Counted from the stretch's first letter, positions 45,414 to 55,326 are shown. The stretch: DNA of 64,000 nucleotides from Rhodocyclaceae bacterium (GCA_022072095.1 JAJVIJ010000028.1:1-64000); one strand, 5' to 3'. The notes: generated from the sequence alone by a model not told the origin. Made by a program: numbers and translations.

Positions 45414-46472
45414 ATGATCAAGACCAATGCGCCGTCAGCGCTTCCCGTTCGCAGAGTCCTAGCCGGATGTTGCGTGACGGCCATGCTCGGATGGTCGGCT
45501 TCGGCGTTTTCACAGGAAGCCAAAATCGTGTTGCGTGTGGCCGATTCGTTTCCGGCTTCGGGGCATTATTTCGCCGAACCGGGCGCCAAGTACTTCATGG
45601 ATGCGGTCAGCAAGGCGTCCAACGGTCAGGTGGTCTTCGAGCACTATCCCGCCGAACAGCTGGGCAAGGCCAAGGATCTTCTGGCGCTGACGCTGTCCGG
45701 CGTCACCGACATCGGTTCGGTGATGCCCTCGTATGTCTCGGACAAGATGCCATTGTCTTCGGTGGCGGAGCTGCCGGGGAACTTTGCCACATCGTGCGAA
45801 GGCACGCTGGCGTACTGGAGGACGGCGCGAGACGGCATCATCGCGCAGAAAGAGTATGCGCCCAACGGCATTCGCATCCTGTTCACGCTGGTCAGCGTGC
45901 CCTACCAACTGCTGATGAAGCAGAAGATCGTGTCCATCAAGGACGTGGAGGGAAAGAAGATGCGTTCGCTCGGTTCGTCGATGGACATCGCCATGCGCAA
46001 GCTGAAGGCGGTGCCCATCCGCATGGCCGCGCCCGAGGTCTATGAGTCGCTGTCGCGCGGCACGCTGGACGGCGCGGTGCTGTCCTATAGCGCCGCGGTG
46101 TCGTACAACCTTCACACCGTAGCCAAGTCTGTGACGGTTGGCGAAAACTTCGGCAGCGCCGTGCTCACCTACTCGATCAGCGAGGCGCGCTGGAAGAGGC
46201 TGCCCGAGAACGTCCAGAAGGCGATGCTGGAAGCCGGCGATGCGGCGACGCGCCGTGTCTGCGCGCTGATGGACAAGAACACCGAGCCGGATCTGGAGAA
46301 GGTGCGCCAGGCCGGCGTCACGACGGTACGCCTGCCGGCCGCCGAAAAAAAGGAGTTGCAGTCCTTGTTTGCCACGGTCGGCAAGGAGTGGGCCGAGGAT
46401 CTGGATCGCCGCGGCAAGCCCGGCTCAGAGGTATTGAAGGCTTATCAGGAAGCGTTGCACAGCGGTCGCTAG
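45414..46472 (+). CDS. TRAP transporter substrate-binding protein (DctP-like)
   Basis: 352 residues. Signal peptide with AMLGWSASAFS near residues 20-33. Then IVLRVADSFPASGHYF, GQVVFEHYPAEQLGKAKD, GVTDIGSVMPSY, and the conserved KMRSLGSSM (carboxylate-binding Arg region). TRAP receptors bind organic acids. No DctQ/DctM membrane genes follow; malic enzyme comes next. It is an orphan receptor here and probably recruits a distant permease. Confidence 0.9.
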   Translation: MIKTNAPSALPVRRVLAGCCVTAMLGWSASAFSQEAKIVLRVADSFPASGHYFAEPGAKYFMDAVSKASNGQVVFEHYPAEQLGKAKDLLALTLSGVTDIGSVMPSYVSDKMPLSSVAELPGNFATSCEGTLAYWRTARDGIIAQKEYAPNGIRILFTLVSVPYQLLMKQKIVSIKDVEGKKMRSLGSSMDIAMRKLKAVPIRMAAPEVYESLSRGTLDGAVLSYSAAVSYNLHTVAKSVTVGENFGSAVLTYSISEARWKRLPENVQKAMLEAGDAATRRVCALMDKNTEPDLEKVRQAGVTTVRLPAAEKKELQSLFATVGKEWAEDLDRRGKPGSEVLKAYQEALHSGR

Positions 46473-46565
46473 TCCGCGCACGCACTACAATCGTAGCCTG
46501 GCTGGCTGGGACCCGGACCGTTCGCCGCCGAGCGGAGGGTGAGCGCCGGCTCGGGAGAATGGTTC

Positions 46566-48848
46566 ATGGATCTGGATCTCAACGCCGCTGCACTCGAATA
46601 TCATCGGAAGCCGACTCCCGGCAAGATCGCCGTCACCCCCACCAAGGGATTGGTCAACCAGCGTGACCTCGCCCTGGCTTATTCGCCAGGCGTGGCTGCC
46701 GCGAGCCTGGCGATCGCAGCGAATCCCAGCGAAGCCGACTCGCTGACTTCACGCGCCAACCTGGTCGGGGTCATCTCCAACGGCACGGCGGTGCTCGGGC
46801 TGGGCGACATCGGCCCCCTGGCCGCGAAACCGGTCATGGAGGGCAAGGCCTGCCTGTTCAAGAAATTCGCCGGCATCGATGTGTTCGATATCGAACTCGC
46901 CGAAAAGGACCCCGACAAGCTCGTCGACATCATCTGTGCGCTGGAACCGACGCTGGGTGGCATCAATCTCGAGGACATTCGCGCTCCGGAGTGTTTTTAC
47001 ATCGAGCAGAAACTGCGCGAACGGCTCGGCATCCCGGTGTTTCATGACGATCAGCACGGCACCGCGATCATTTCGGCAGCCGCGCTGATCAATGGGTTGA
47101 AGGTGGTCGGCAAATCGATCGATGCGATCAGGCTGGTCTGCTCGGGCGCGGGCGCCGCGGCCATCGCCTGCCTGGATCTGATGTGCGCGCTCGGTCTGCG
47201 GCGCGATCATGTCTGGGTGCTCGACAGCAAGGGCGTGATCCATGTCGGGCGCGACGAGCGCATGGAGCCGAACAAGGCTCGTTACGCCCAGGCCACGGCG
47301 GCCAGGACGCTCGCCGAGGTCATCGACGGCGCCGACGTATTCCTCGGGCTGTCGACCGGAGGTGTGCTGAAGCCCGAGATGGTGGCGCGCATGGCGCCAC
47401 GCCCGCTCATTTTCGCGCTCGCCAACCCGGTGCCGGAGATCATGCCCGACGCGGCCCGTGCGGTCCGGCCCGATTGCGTGATCGCCACCGGCCGTTCGGA
47501 CTTTCCGAACCAGGTGAACAACGTGCTGTGCTTCCCATTCATTTTCAGGGGCGCGCTCGATGTCGGCGCGACCGCCATCACCGATGCGATGAAGCTCGCC
47601 TGCGTGCAGGCCCTGGCCGGGCTCGCCGAGGCGGAGCAATCCGACATCGTCGCGCAGGCTTATGGTGGCGAGGACCTGAGCTTCGGGCCGAACTACATCA
47701 TTCCGAAACCCTTCGATCCAAGGCTGATCGAGCGCATCGCGCCGGCGGTCGCGGAGGCGGCGATGGCCTCCGGGGTCGCGACGCGGCCGGTCGCGGATCT
47801 CGATGTCTATCGCCAGCAGTTGTCGAATTTCGTCTATCACTCCGGACTGACCATGAAGCCGGTGTTTGCGGCGGCGAAGGCGACCCTGCCTGAGCGCAAG
47901 CGCGTGATCTATGCCGAAGGCGAGGACGAGCGCGTGCTGCGCGCGTTGCGTCCGGTGATCGATGAGCGGCTCGCCGTGCCCATCCTGGTGGGCCGGCCGC
48001 AGGTGATCGCGAAGCGTATCGAGCGAGCCGGCCTGCGCCTGAAGGCGGGCGAGGATTTCACCGTGGTCAATCCCGAATCCGATCCGCGCCATCGCGAGCT
48101 GTCGCAGGAGTATTACCGCGACATGGCACGGCAAGGCGTGACCCCGGAGATCGCCAAATCCGCGATGCGCGCGAATACCACGCTGATTGCCGCGATGCTG
48201 CTGCGCCATGGCGATGCCGACGCCATGGTCTGCGGCGTCTACGGCCGGTTCGAAGTCCATCTGCGCACCATAGAGGAGGTCATCGGACTGAAGCCTGGTG
48301 TGCGACTGTTGTCGGCGATGAATCTGCTGATGTTGCCCAAGCGCACGCTGTTCATTGCCGACACCTACGTCCACGCCGAGCCGAATGCCGACGAGGTCGC
48401 CGCCATCGCGGCCATGGCGGCGGACGAGGTCAGGCGCTTCGGCATCGTGCCGCGGGTCGCGCTGCTGTCGCATTCCAACTTCGGCAGCGCCGATTCCGTT
48501 TCGGCACGCAAGATGCGTACGGCACGGGCCTTGCTGCGGGCCGCGGTGCCGGATCTCGAAGTCGAGGGCGAGATGCACGCCGACGCGGCGCTGTCGCGCG
48601 AAATCCGCGCCCGCGTTCACCCCGAAGCCGAGCTCACCGATGAGGCCAATCTGTTGATCATGCCCAATATCGACGCCGCGAACATCGCGTTCAATCTGCT
48701 CAAGGTGATCAACGGCGAGGGCATCACGGTCGGCCCCATCCTGCTGGGCGCGGCGCGCGCGGTGCACGTGCTGACGCCGAGTGCGACCGTGCGCCGCATC
48801 GTGAACATGACCGCACTGGCGACCGCCGATATCGGCGCCGTGCGCTGA
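46566..48848 (+). CDS. maeB: NADP-dependent malic enzyme (MaeB type)
   Basis: 760 residues, the long bacterial form. N-terminal malic domain ([18 protein letters not shown]), central NAD(P)-binding part ([16 protein letters not shown]), and a C-terminal phosphotransacetylase-like domain without clear catalytic role ([15 protein letters not shown] onward). Decarboxylates malate to pyruvate with NADPH formation. Start ATG 46566 has GGGAGA at good spacing; upstream extension of nine codons lacks support. It could return C4 acids to pyruvate during growth on organic acids imported by the neighbouring receptors. Confidence 0.93.
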   Translation: MDLDLNAAALEYHRKPTPGKIAVTPTKGLVNQRDLALAYSPGVAAASLAIAANPSEADSLTSRANLVGVISNGTAVLGLGDIGPLAAKPVMEGKACLFKKFAGIDVFDIELAEKDPDKLVDIICALEPTLGGINLEDIRAPECFYIEQKLRERLGIPVFHDDQHGTAIISAAALINGLKVVGKSIDAIRLVCSGAGAAAIACLDLMCALGLRRDHVWVLDSKGVIHVGRDERMEPNKARYAQATAARTLAEVIDGADVFLGLSTGGVLKPEMVARMAPRPLIFALANPVPEIMPDAARAVRPDCVIATGRSDFPNQVNNVLCFPFIFRGALDVGATAITDAMKLACVQALAGLAEAEQSDIVAQAYGGEDLSFGPNYIIPKPFDPRLIERIAPAVAEAAMASGVATRPVADLDVYRQQLSNFVYHSGLTMKPVFAAAKATLPERKRVIYAEGEDERVLRALRPVIDERLAVPILVGRPQVIAKRIERAGLRLKAGEDFTVVNPESDPRHRELSQEYYRDMARQGVTPEIAKSAMRANTTLIAAMLLRHGDADAMVCGVYGRFEVHLRTIEEVIGLKPGVRLLSAMNLLMLPKRTLFIADTYVHAEPNADEVAAIAAMAADEVRRFGIVPRVALLSHSNFGSADSVSARKMRTARALLRAAVPDLEVEGEMHADAALSREIRARVHPEAELTDEANLLIMPNIDAANIAFNLLKVINGEGITVGPILLGAARAVHVLTPSATVRRIVNMTALATADIGAVR

Positions 48849-48862
48849 CCGGCGGGGGGATC

Positions 48863-49837
48863 ATGGCCCACGCGATTTGCATCGAACGGACCGGCGGTCC
48901 CGAGGTATTGCAATGGCGGGAGGTGGCCGTGGCCGATCCCGGACCCGGGCAGGTGCGCATCGTCCAGCGCGCCGTCGGCGTCAACTACATCGATATCTAT
49001 CATCGTGCCGGCGTCTACCCGCTGAATCTGCCCAGTGGCATCGGCATGGAGGCGGCGGGCGAAGTGGTCGCCGTCGGTCCCGGGGTGGACACCTGCAAGG
49101 TGGGCGATCGCGTCGCCTACGCCTCGGCCCCGCTGGGTGCGTACGCCACCGAGCGCTTGATGCCCGCCGACCGCCTGGTCGGGTTGCCATCCGATCTCGG
49201 CGACGAGCAGGCCGCGGCGGTATTGCTGCAAGGGCTCACCGCGCATTACCTGCTGCGTCGCACCTACCGCGTGCAGCCCGGAGAGACCATTCTGGTCCAT
49301 GCCGCGGCCGGTGGTGTCGGCCTGATCCTGTGCCAGTGGGCGCGGGCGCTGGGCGCGACGGTGATCGGCACCGTTTCCACCGACGCCAAGGCGGAGCTGG
49401 CGCGTGCGCACGGCTGCGCGCACACGATCATCTATGGCCGTGAATCGTTTCCGCAGCGTGTGCGCGAACTGACCGATGGCGAGGGTGTGCCCGTGGTCTA
49501 CGACTCGGTGGGTCGCGATACCTTCGAGGGCTCGCTGAGCTGCCTGCGTCCGCTCGGCATGATGGTCAGCTTCGGCAATGCTTCGGGCGTGGTGCCGCCG
49601 ATCGATGCCGGCAAGCTGTCGCGCATGGGTTCGCTGTTTTTCACGCGGCCAGGGCTGGCCCATTACGTGGCCCGGCGCGAGGATCTGCTCGCCGGCGCTG
49701 CCGCGCTGTTCGATGTCGTGAGGAAGGGTAAGGTGCGCGTCGAAATCCGCCAGCGCTACCCTCTTCGGGACGCCGCGCGCGCGCATCGCGATCTGGAGGC
49801 GCGGGCGACGATGGGTTCTTCCGTGTTGCTGCCCTGA
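48863..49837 (+). CDS. qor: Quinone oxidoreductase (NADPH, zeta-crystallin type)
   Basis: 324 residues, MDR superfamily without the zinc sites. GVNYIDIYHRAGVYP, IGMEAAGEVVAVG, VHAAAGGVGLILCQWA (NADPH) and VVYDSVGRDTFEGSL are typical of the Qor group that reduces quinones one electron at a time. It starts 14 bp after maeB with GGCGGGGGGATC upstream, so the two are probably co-transcribed. Confidence 0.9.
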   Translation: MAHAICIERTGGPEVLQWREVAVADPGPGQVRIVQRAVGVNYIDIYHRAGVYPLNLPSGIGMEAAGEVVAVGPGVDTCKVGDRVAYASAPLGAYATERLMPADRLVGLPSDLGDEQAAAVLLQGLTAHYLLRRTYRVQPGETILVHAAAGGVGLILCQWARALGATVIGTVSTDAKAELARAHGCAHTIIYGRESFPQRVRELTDGEGVPVVYDSVGRDTFEGSLSCLRPLGMMVSFGNASGVVPPIDAGKLSRMGSLFFTRPGLAHYVARREDLLAGAAALFDVVRKGKVRVEIRQRYPLRDAARAHRDLEARATMGSSVLLP

Positions 49838-49866
49838 TCGATTACCATTGGCTACGTCGATGACAT

Positions 49867-50262
49867 ATGTCGAGCATGAATCGATTGCAGGTTAGGCGCA
49901 GGGGGTGGCTCGTGGCGCGGGTGGCGGCGGTGGTCTTCGTCGTCGGCGCCGTGGGCGTGAGCGCGCGCGCCGAGCCGCCATTGTCGCCATCTCAGGCCGC
50001 CTTTCTGAAGGCAGAGCTGAAGCGCGGTGAAGATGCCTTCGTCGCTGAGCTGTCCCGTATTACCGGTCTGCCCGAGGCCAAGGTGAGGAAGGCCCGACCG
50101 GCCAAGGGGAGGATCGTCGATCCGCTGGCCCGCACCATGTCCGCGCTGGAACGCGAACTCGCCCAGCCGCTGAATGATGAGCAGAAGGCCGCGATCATCG
50201 CCGCCGAGGCGGTGCGCAAGCAGACCGTCGAACAGGCGCAAGCGGAAGCGCCAAAGCGATGA
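49867..50262 (+). CDS. Hypothetical secreted protein
   Basis: 131 residues, not recognised. A Sec-type signal covers about residues 12-37 (VARVAAVVFVVGAVGVSARA). The mature part is small, charged and probably helical: LSPSQAAFLKAELKRGEDAF, then SALERELAQPLNDEQKAAI, and a Gln/Ala/Glu-rich tail. No cysteines, no lipobox. Probably a small periplasmic protein. Neighbours (qor, CBS-domain membrane protein) give no hint of function. Confidence 0.6.
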   Translation: MSSMNRLQVRRRGWLVARVAAVVFVVGAVGVSARAEPPLSPSQAAFLKAELKRGEDAFVAELSRITGLPEAKVRKARPAKGRIVDPLARTMSALERELAQPLNDEQKAAIIAAEAVRKQTVEQAQAEAPKR

Positions 50263-50383
50263 CCCGATGACGATCCTCACGGCCGCCAAGGCCGGGGTAC
50301 CCGGACGTCCTGCGAGGGCCTGTTAAGCTGCAAACCTGTTCAACTCCGTGGTCGCGCGCCGGTCGGCGATGGGCGACTTGGCG

Positions 50384-51691
50384 ATGGATATTGCGTTACT
50401 GCTGGTTCTGATCCTGCTCAACGGCGTTTTCGCCATGTCGGAAATCGCCGTGGTGTCTTCACGCAAGGCGAGGCTGCAAAAACTGGCCGATGACGGCAGC
50501 CCCGGAGCCGGGTCGGCGCTGGGGCTGAGCAACGACCCGTCCAACTTTCTCTCCACCATCCAGGTGGGGATCACCACGATCGGCATCCTGAGCGGTGCCA
50601 TCGGCGAGTCGGCGCTGGCCGACCCGCTGGCCGCCTGGCTCACCGGCTATGCCCCGTTCGCGCCCTACGCCAAAGCCATCGCACTCACCGTGGTCGTGAT
50701 CGTGCTGACCTATTTTTCCATCGTGGTGGGCGAGCTCGTCCCCAAGCGCCTGGGTCTGCTGGCACCGGAAGGCGTCGCCTCGCTGGTCGCGCGGCCGATG
50801 GCCTGGCTCGCGCGCCTGGCACGGCCGCTGGTGTGGCTGTTGTCGTCGTCGTCGGGTCTGCTGATCCGTCTGACCGGCGTCCACCTGCGCGCGGAGCCGC
50901 CGGTCACCGATGATGAAATCAAGGTGCTCATGGGGCAGGGCGCCGAAGCCGGCATCTTTCACGAGAGCGAGCAGGCCATCGTGTCCAATGTGTTGCGTCT
51001 CGACGAGCAGCGCATCGGCGCGATCATGACGCATCGCTCGGACATCTATGCGCTCGATCTGGATGAGCCCGAAGCCGAGCTGCGCCGGCGCATCGCCGAA
51101 AGCCCGTATACGCGGGTCGTGGTGTGCCGCGATGGCCTGGAGCACATCGTCGGCATGCTGCGTACGTCCGACCTGCTGCGCCCCGCATTGTGCGGCGAGC
51201 CGCTGGCGATCGAGCGTTCCCTGCGTCCGCCCCTGTACGTGCCCGATACGGTGAGCACCACGCAATTGTTGGAAAACTTCCGCAGGGCGCGCATGCAGTG
51301 CGCGCTGATCGTCGACGAGTACGGCGAAATCCAGGGGCTGGTGACGCTGACCGACGTGCTGACGGCGATCGTCGGCGAACTGCCTTCTGCCGAGACCCCG
51401 GACGAGCAGGATGTCGTGGCGCGCGAAGATGGTTCCTGGCTGATGGACGGCGGCATCACCATCGAGCGCCTGAAATCCGTGCTCGCTCTCGAAGACAGCC
51501 TGCCCGGTGAGGAAGAGAATGCCTTCAACACGCTGGGCGGGCTGGTCATGCACCGGCTCGGCCGCGTCCCGGCCGTGGCGGATCACTTCGAACTGGCTGA
51601 ATGGCGCTTCGAGGTCATGGACATGGACAAGAACCGTGTCGACAAGGTGCTGGTCGCGCACCACGCGCCTGCGCACGCGGCGGGCGGCTGA
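50384..51691 (+). CDS. CNNM/CorC-type hemolysin-family membrane protein (DUF21-CBS-CorC_HlyC)
   Basis: 435 residues. N-terminal DUF21 membrane domain (ALLLVLILLNGVFAMSEIAVVSSRKARL; further hydrophobic segments around residues 75-165), two CBS domains (about 205-320; TRVVVCRDG, ALIVDEYGEIQGLVTLTD), and the C-terminal CorC_HlyC domain. Bacterial members act in Mg/Co homeostasis rather than as toxins. Start is uncertain: ATG 50384 gives the family N-terminus; ATG 50369 and GTG 50348 are in frame. Confidence 0.88.
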   Translation: MDIALLLVLILLNGVFAMSEIAVVSSRKARLQKLADDGSPGAGSALGLSNDPSNFLSTIQVGITTIGILSGAIGESALADPLAAWLTGYAPFAPYAKAIALTVVVIVLTYFSIVVGELVPKRLGLLAPEGVASLVARPMAWLARLARPLVWLLSSSSGLLIRLTGVHLRAEPPVTDDEIKVLMGQGAEAGIFHESEQAIVSNVLRLDEQRIGAIMTHRSDIYALDLDEPEAELRRRIAESPYTRVVVCRDGLEHIVGMLRTSDLLRPALCGEPLAIERSLRPPLYVPDTVSTTQLLENFRRARMQCALIVDEYGEIQGLVTLTDVLTAIVGELPSAETPDEQDVVAREDGSWLMDGGITIERLKSVLALEDSLPGEEENAFNTLGGLVMHRLGRVPAVADHFELAEWRFEVMDMDKNRVDKVLVAHHAPAHAAGG

Positions 51692-51722
51692 CCCAAGCCA
51701 GGGCTTGCCGGCATCGGGCCGT

Positions 51723-51926
51723 TCAGTCCGGACTTGTCGCCGGTGGAGTTTCGGATGCGGGCTCGGCCTCTGTTTCGACAGACGGCACACGATAGGCTTC
51801 GTTCGCCCAGGCGCCGAGATCGATATGCTTGCAGCGTTCCGAGCAAAACGGACGGTAGCGGCTTTCAGGCGCCCATGCGACAGACTTGCAGCAGCGCGGG
51901 CAGCGGACCAGGTTCGGGGTAGGCAT
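51723..51926 (-). CDS. yacG: DNA gyrase inhibitor YacG (zinc-binding)
   Basis: 67 residues. Small zinc protein C-x2-C...C-x3-C: CPRC near the N-terminus and FCSERCK, followed by [14 protein letters not shown], the family signature. It binds GyrB and inhibits DNA binding. Start ATG 51926 begins five residues before the first zinc cysteine pair; longer upstream extension is not supported. Convergent with the CBS-domain gene. Confidence 0.9.
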   Translation of the reverse strand: MPTPNLVRCPRCCKSVAWAPESRYRPFCSERCKHIDLGAWANEAYRVPSVETEAEPASETPPATSPD

Positions 51927-51995
51927 CGGCCAATTCTGCCAGAAGGCTGTCGGCCGATCAGCGGGGATCGCGGGTCCCAGCCCAGAAAAACGATA

Positions 51996-52025
51996 TTGAC
52001 GGCGACCGGTGTCGGTCGCTAGACT
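51996..52025 (+). promoter_or_regulatory. Sigma-70 promoter candidate for grxD
   Basis: TTGACG (51996-52001), 18-bp spacer, TAGACT (52020-52025), about 95 bp before the grxD ATG in the yacG-grxD divergent gap. Confidence 0.5.
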
Positions 52026-52120
52026 CAAATCCGAGTGGATCACTCGGGCTTTGTCTGCCGCCGTGCCGCGAGCCCTCAGATCGATCGGCTCGCTGCCCTT
52101 CCAATTTTTGGACGATTGCA

Positions 52121-52453
52121 ATGAGTGTTCAGGAAAAAATCCGCCAGACCGTCACCGGCCACCCGGTCGTGTTGTTCATGAAGGGGACGCCGCAGTTTCC
52201 GCAATGCGGCTTTTCGGCCAATGCCGTGCAGTTGCTGAAGCTGTCGGGCGTGAATGCCTTCGCCGCCATCAATGTGTTGTCCGATCCGGACATTCGTCAA
52301 GGCATCAAGGAGTTTTCCAACTGGCCGACGATTCCGCAGCTCTACGTAGGCGGTGAGTTCGTCGGTGGCTCGGACATCATGCGCGAGATGTATGAGACCG
52401 GTGAGCTGTCGAAAATGCTGGCCGGTGTGGGCGCGATCCCGAGCGTTGCCTAG
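52121..52453 (+). CDS. grxD: Monothiol glutaredoxin (Grx4 type)
   Basis: 110 residues. Active-site CGFS in [14 protein letters not shown]-binding segments [19 protein letters not shown]. Such proteins carry [2Fe-2S] clusters with BolA partners and serve in Fe-S trafficking. Complete, single-domain, own promoter candidate. Followed by a 154-bp convergent gap to sulP with nothing recognisable. Confidence 0.95.
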   Translation: MSVQEKIRQTVTGHPVVLFMKGTPQFPQCGFSANAVQLLKLSGVNAFAAINVLSDPDIRQGIKEFSNWPTIPQLYVGGEFVGGSDIMREMYETGELSKMLAGVGAIPSVA

Positions 52454-52607
52454 CGGGCCGTGGCCTGTCTCCGGCCCACGCGCGCAAGTGGGCTGCGAAA
52501 GTGGAGCAGGGTGTCCATGTGCGCCGCCTAGCGGCCGGATGGTGGCCGATGCCAGTTTTCCGACATTTCTAGCCCTGGTGGCGTCGATTCCGGACGGCTG
52601 CAATCCT

Positions 52608-54368
52608 TCAACCGGCCCGGATCGTGACGCTCGCGTGCGTCGGGGCGGTGGCCGTGGCATCGCGCATGTTCAGCGCACGCTCGATGCCCTCGTCGATGTT
52701 GTTGGCGAACTCCAGTTGTCCGCGTTGCTTGCGGATGCCGATGCGGCGCAGTTTCACCTTCAGCCGGGGGGTGAGCCCGCAGAACACCAGACCAAGGTGG
52801 TGGCGCCGGGCGGCTTCGATCAGCGATTCGAGCGCGACCAGCCCGGTCATGTCGACCAGGCTGACGTCGCGCATGTCGAGCACCACCACTCGCAGCCCCG
52901 GGGTCACCGTCATCAGCGTTCCCAGCGCCTTGTGCGCGGCACCGAAGAACAGCGGGCCATTGATGTCGTAGAGGGCGACCTGCTCGGGCATCTGCTCCGC
53001 CGGTAGCAAGGGGCGCTCGACCAGGCGCCCCTCGGTCAGATCAATGGTGCGCTTGACGAACAGCAGTGCAGCCATGCCGATGCCGACGGTGACGGCGATC
53101 ACCATGTCGAACAGCACGGTCAGACCAAAGCAGGTCAGCAGCACCAGGATGTCGTTGCCGGGCGCGATGCGAATGACACGGACGAAATGGCGCGCCTCGC
53201 TCATGTTCCAGGCCACCACCAGCAGCAATGCCGCCAGCGCCGCCATCGGGATATAGCCGAGCAGACCGGCCAGACTGACCATCGCCCCCAGCACCACCAG
53301 CGCATGGATCACCGCGGCGAGCGGCGACACCGCGCCGGCGCGGACATTGGTGGCGGTGCGGGCAATCGCCGCAGTGGCCGGAATGCCGCCAAAAAAAGGC
53401 GCGACGATGTTGCCGAGGCCCTGGCCGATCAGTTCGCCATTGGAGTCGTGGCGGGTGCCCGCCATGCCGTCGGCGACCACCGCGCAGAGCAGCGATTCGA
53501 TCGCGCCGAGCATGGCGATGGCAAAGGCCGGTCCCAGCAACGCCTGAACGGTGTCGAAATCGAGCGCCAGCGCCTTGCCATCGGCGCCGCTGAAGCGCCA
53601 TGGCCAGTCAAAGTGCGGCAGCAGCGGCGGGATGCCGTGGCCGATGACGCCGCCGATGTGGTACTGGAAGCGGGAGCCGATGGTGGCCACCTCGAAGCCG
53701 GGCAGCCAGCGCGTCAGCAGCAGGGCGGCGACACTGCCGACCAGCAGCGCCGCCAGATGGCCGGGAATCCTGCTGACCCAGCGCGGCCACAGCAACAGCA
53801 CAGCCAGCGTCAGCAGGCCGATCAGGCAGTCCTGCCAGTGCAAGCTCGGCAACGCCTGCAGCAGCGCCCACAGCTGGGACAGAAAGTGCCCCTGACTCGC
53901 GCCCACATCGAGGCCGAGAAAATCCTTCAACTGCAAGGTGGCGATGACGACGCCGATGCCGGCGGTGAAGCCGATGGTGACCGGGTAGGGGACCAGCTCG
54001 ATGAAGCGCCCGAGCCGGCCCAGCCCCATCGCCAGCAGAATGACGCCGGCCATCACCGAGGCCAGCAGCAGGCCGCCGAGGCCGAACTTCTGCGTGATCG
54101 GCAGCAGCACCACGACGAAGGCGGCGGTGGGACCGGAGATGTTGACCCGCGAACCGCCGGTGAGTGCGATCACCGCGCCGGCGATGACCACGGTGTAGAG
54201 GCCATGCTGCGGCGGCACGCCGCTGGCGATCGCCAGTGCCATCGCCAGCGGCAGCGCGACGATGCCGACCGTCACGCCGGCCAGCAGGTCGGCGCGCAGG
54301 CGGGTACGGTCGTAGCCGTGACGCAGACTCTCGCGCAGCGCGGTGGCGAAATGACGAGTACGCATCAT
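52608..54368 (-). CDS. SulP-family anion transporter with STAS domain
   Basis: 586 residues, SLC26/SulP. Many membrane segments through about residue 430 (for example VGIVALPLAMALAIASGVPP, then GGSRVNISGPTAAFVVVL, the SulP consensus), followed by a cytoplasmic STAS domain (VVVLDMRDVSLVDMTGLVALE). Transported anion (sulfate, bicarbonate or C4 acid) cannot be read from sequence; no carbonic anhydrase is fused or adjacent. Starts with MMRTRHF; stands alone on the minus strand. Confidence 0.9.
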   Translation of the reverse strand: MMRTRHFATALRESLRHGYDRTRLRADLLAGVTVGIVALPLAMALAIASGVPPQHGLYTVVIAGAVIALTGGSRVNISGPTAAFVVVLLPITQKFGLGGLLLASVMAGVILLAMGLGRLGRFIELVPYPVTIGFTAGIGVVIATLQLKDFLGLDVGASQGHFLSQLWALLQALPSLHWQDCLIGLLTLAVLLLWPRWVSRIPGHLAALLVGSVAALLLTRWLPGFEVATIGSRFQYHIGGVIGHGIPPLLPHFDWPWRFSGADGKALALDFDTVQALLGPAFAIAMLGAIESLLCAVVADGMAGTRHDSNGELIGQGLGNIVAPFFGGIPATAAIARTATNVRAGAVSPLAAVIHALVVLGAMVSLAGLLGYIPMAALAALLLVVAWNMSEARHFVRVIRIAPGNDILVLLTCFGLTVLFDMVIAVTVGIGMAALLFVKRTIDLTEGRLVERPLLPAEQMPEQVALYDINGPLFFGAAHKALGTLMTVTPGLRVVVLDMRDVSLVDMTGLVALESLIEAARRHHLGLVFCGLTPRLKVKLRRIGIRKQRGQLEFANNIDEGIERALNMRDATATAPTHASVTIRAG

Positions 54369-54456
54369 GTTTCCAATCTCAAGGCTCGCCCATAGATTTT
54401 TTCAGCGATCGCCGGCTTCTTGCGGTAATCCGGATGTAGCGACATCCTCAGACATG

Positions 54457-55326
54457 TCATTCCAGGTTCTGGATCTGTTCACGCATTTGCTCGATTAGCA
54501 ATTTCAGGTCGACGGCAGCGCGTGTCAGTGCCGAACTCATGGACTTCGATGCGAGTGTGTTCGCCTCGCGATTCAGCTCCTGCATCAGAAAGTCAAGTCG
54601 TTTGCCGACGTGGCCGCCCGCATCGAGCACGCGTTCGACCTCGCTCAGGTGCGTGTCCAGTCGGGCGAGTTCCTCGGCGACATCGATGCGGGCGGCGAAC
54701 AGCCCGACCTCCTGCCGCATGCGCTCGGTATCCAGATCGGCGACGGCCGCGCGCAGACGATCGGCCAGTCGCGTCTCGAAATCCTGCAACCATGCTGGGA
54801 GCGTCGGCGCGATCTCGGCGATCAGCTGCCGCATCGCGCTGACGCGCGCGCGAATTTCGCCGGCGAGCCGCGCACCTTCCCGAGCACGGCACGCGATCAG
54901 CTCTCCGATCGCCTCGGCGATCAGCTCGGCGGCCGTCGTCGCCATCTGGTCGATGGGTAAGGTCAGGTCGCCCATGATGCCGGGCCAGCGCAGGATTTCG
55001 CCCACGGTCAGGGCGGGTGCAGCGGGCAGCTCGGCGCGCACCTGGCTTTGCAGTGCGATCAGCTGGGCGAGTACGGTGGGGTCGACGGTGCTGCCGCTGC
55101 GGCCGGCCGCAGCGACCCACTGCAATCGGCAATCCACCTTCCCGCGCCCCAGCTTCGCCGTCAGCTGCTCGCGCAGCACAGGCTCGACACTGCGCCACTC
55201 TTCGACGATACGGAAGCCCAGGTCGAGAAACCGGCTGTTGACGGCGCGCAGCTCAAGATGAACGCTACCGGCGCCGATATCCTTTTTTGCCGTCGCGTAG
55301 CCCGTCATGCTTTGGATCATGCTCAT
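54457..55326 (-). CDS. yicC: YicC/YloC-family endoribonuclease
   Basis: 289 residues, normal length. MIQSMTGYA at the N-terminus, VKLD-like body, and the C-terminal RLDFLMQELNREANTLASKS are diagnostic. E. coli YicC is reported as an endoribonuclease acting on small RNAs. ATG at 55326 or 55320 (both M). Divergent from the kinase gene across about 250-290 bp, in an order (yicC, Ser/Thr kinase, PP2C, rph) common in betaproteobacteria. Confidence 0.92.
   Translation of the reverse strand: MSMIQSMTGYATAKKDIGAGSVHLELRAVNSRFLDLGFRIVEEWRSVEPVLREQLTAKLGRGKVDCRLQWVAAAGRSGSTVDPTVLAQLIALQSQVRAELPAAPALTVGEILRWPGIMGDLTLPIDQMATTAAELIAEAIGELIACRAREGARLAGEIRARVSAMRQLIAEIAPTLPAWLQDFETRLADRLRAAVADLDTERMRQEVGLFAARIDVAEELARLDTHLSEVERVLDAGGHVGKRLDFLMQELNREANTLASKSMSSALTRAAVDLKLLIEQMREQIQNLE

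Noticed and set aside
46486..46491. TACAAT as promoter of maeB
   Set aside because: No -35 at acceptable spacing (nearest TTGCAC is 25 bp away); the box alone is too weak to list as a feature.
46749..48767. 672-codon open frame antisense to maeB
   Set aside because: Product of GC-rich codon bias on the opposite strand; no family resemblance, and the sense frame encodes a clear malic enzyme.
53187..54395. 402-codon open frame antisense to sulP
   Set aside because: Gln/Arg/Asp-rich artefact of the reverse strand of a membrane protein gene.
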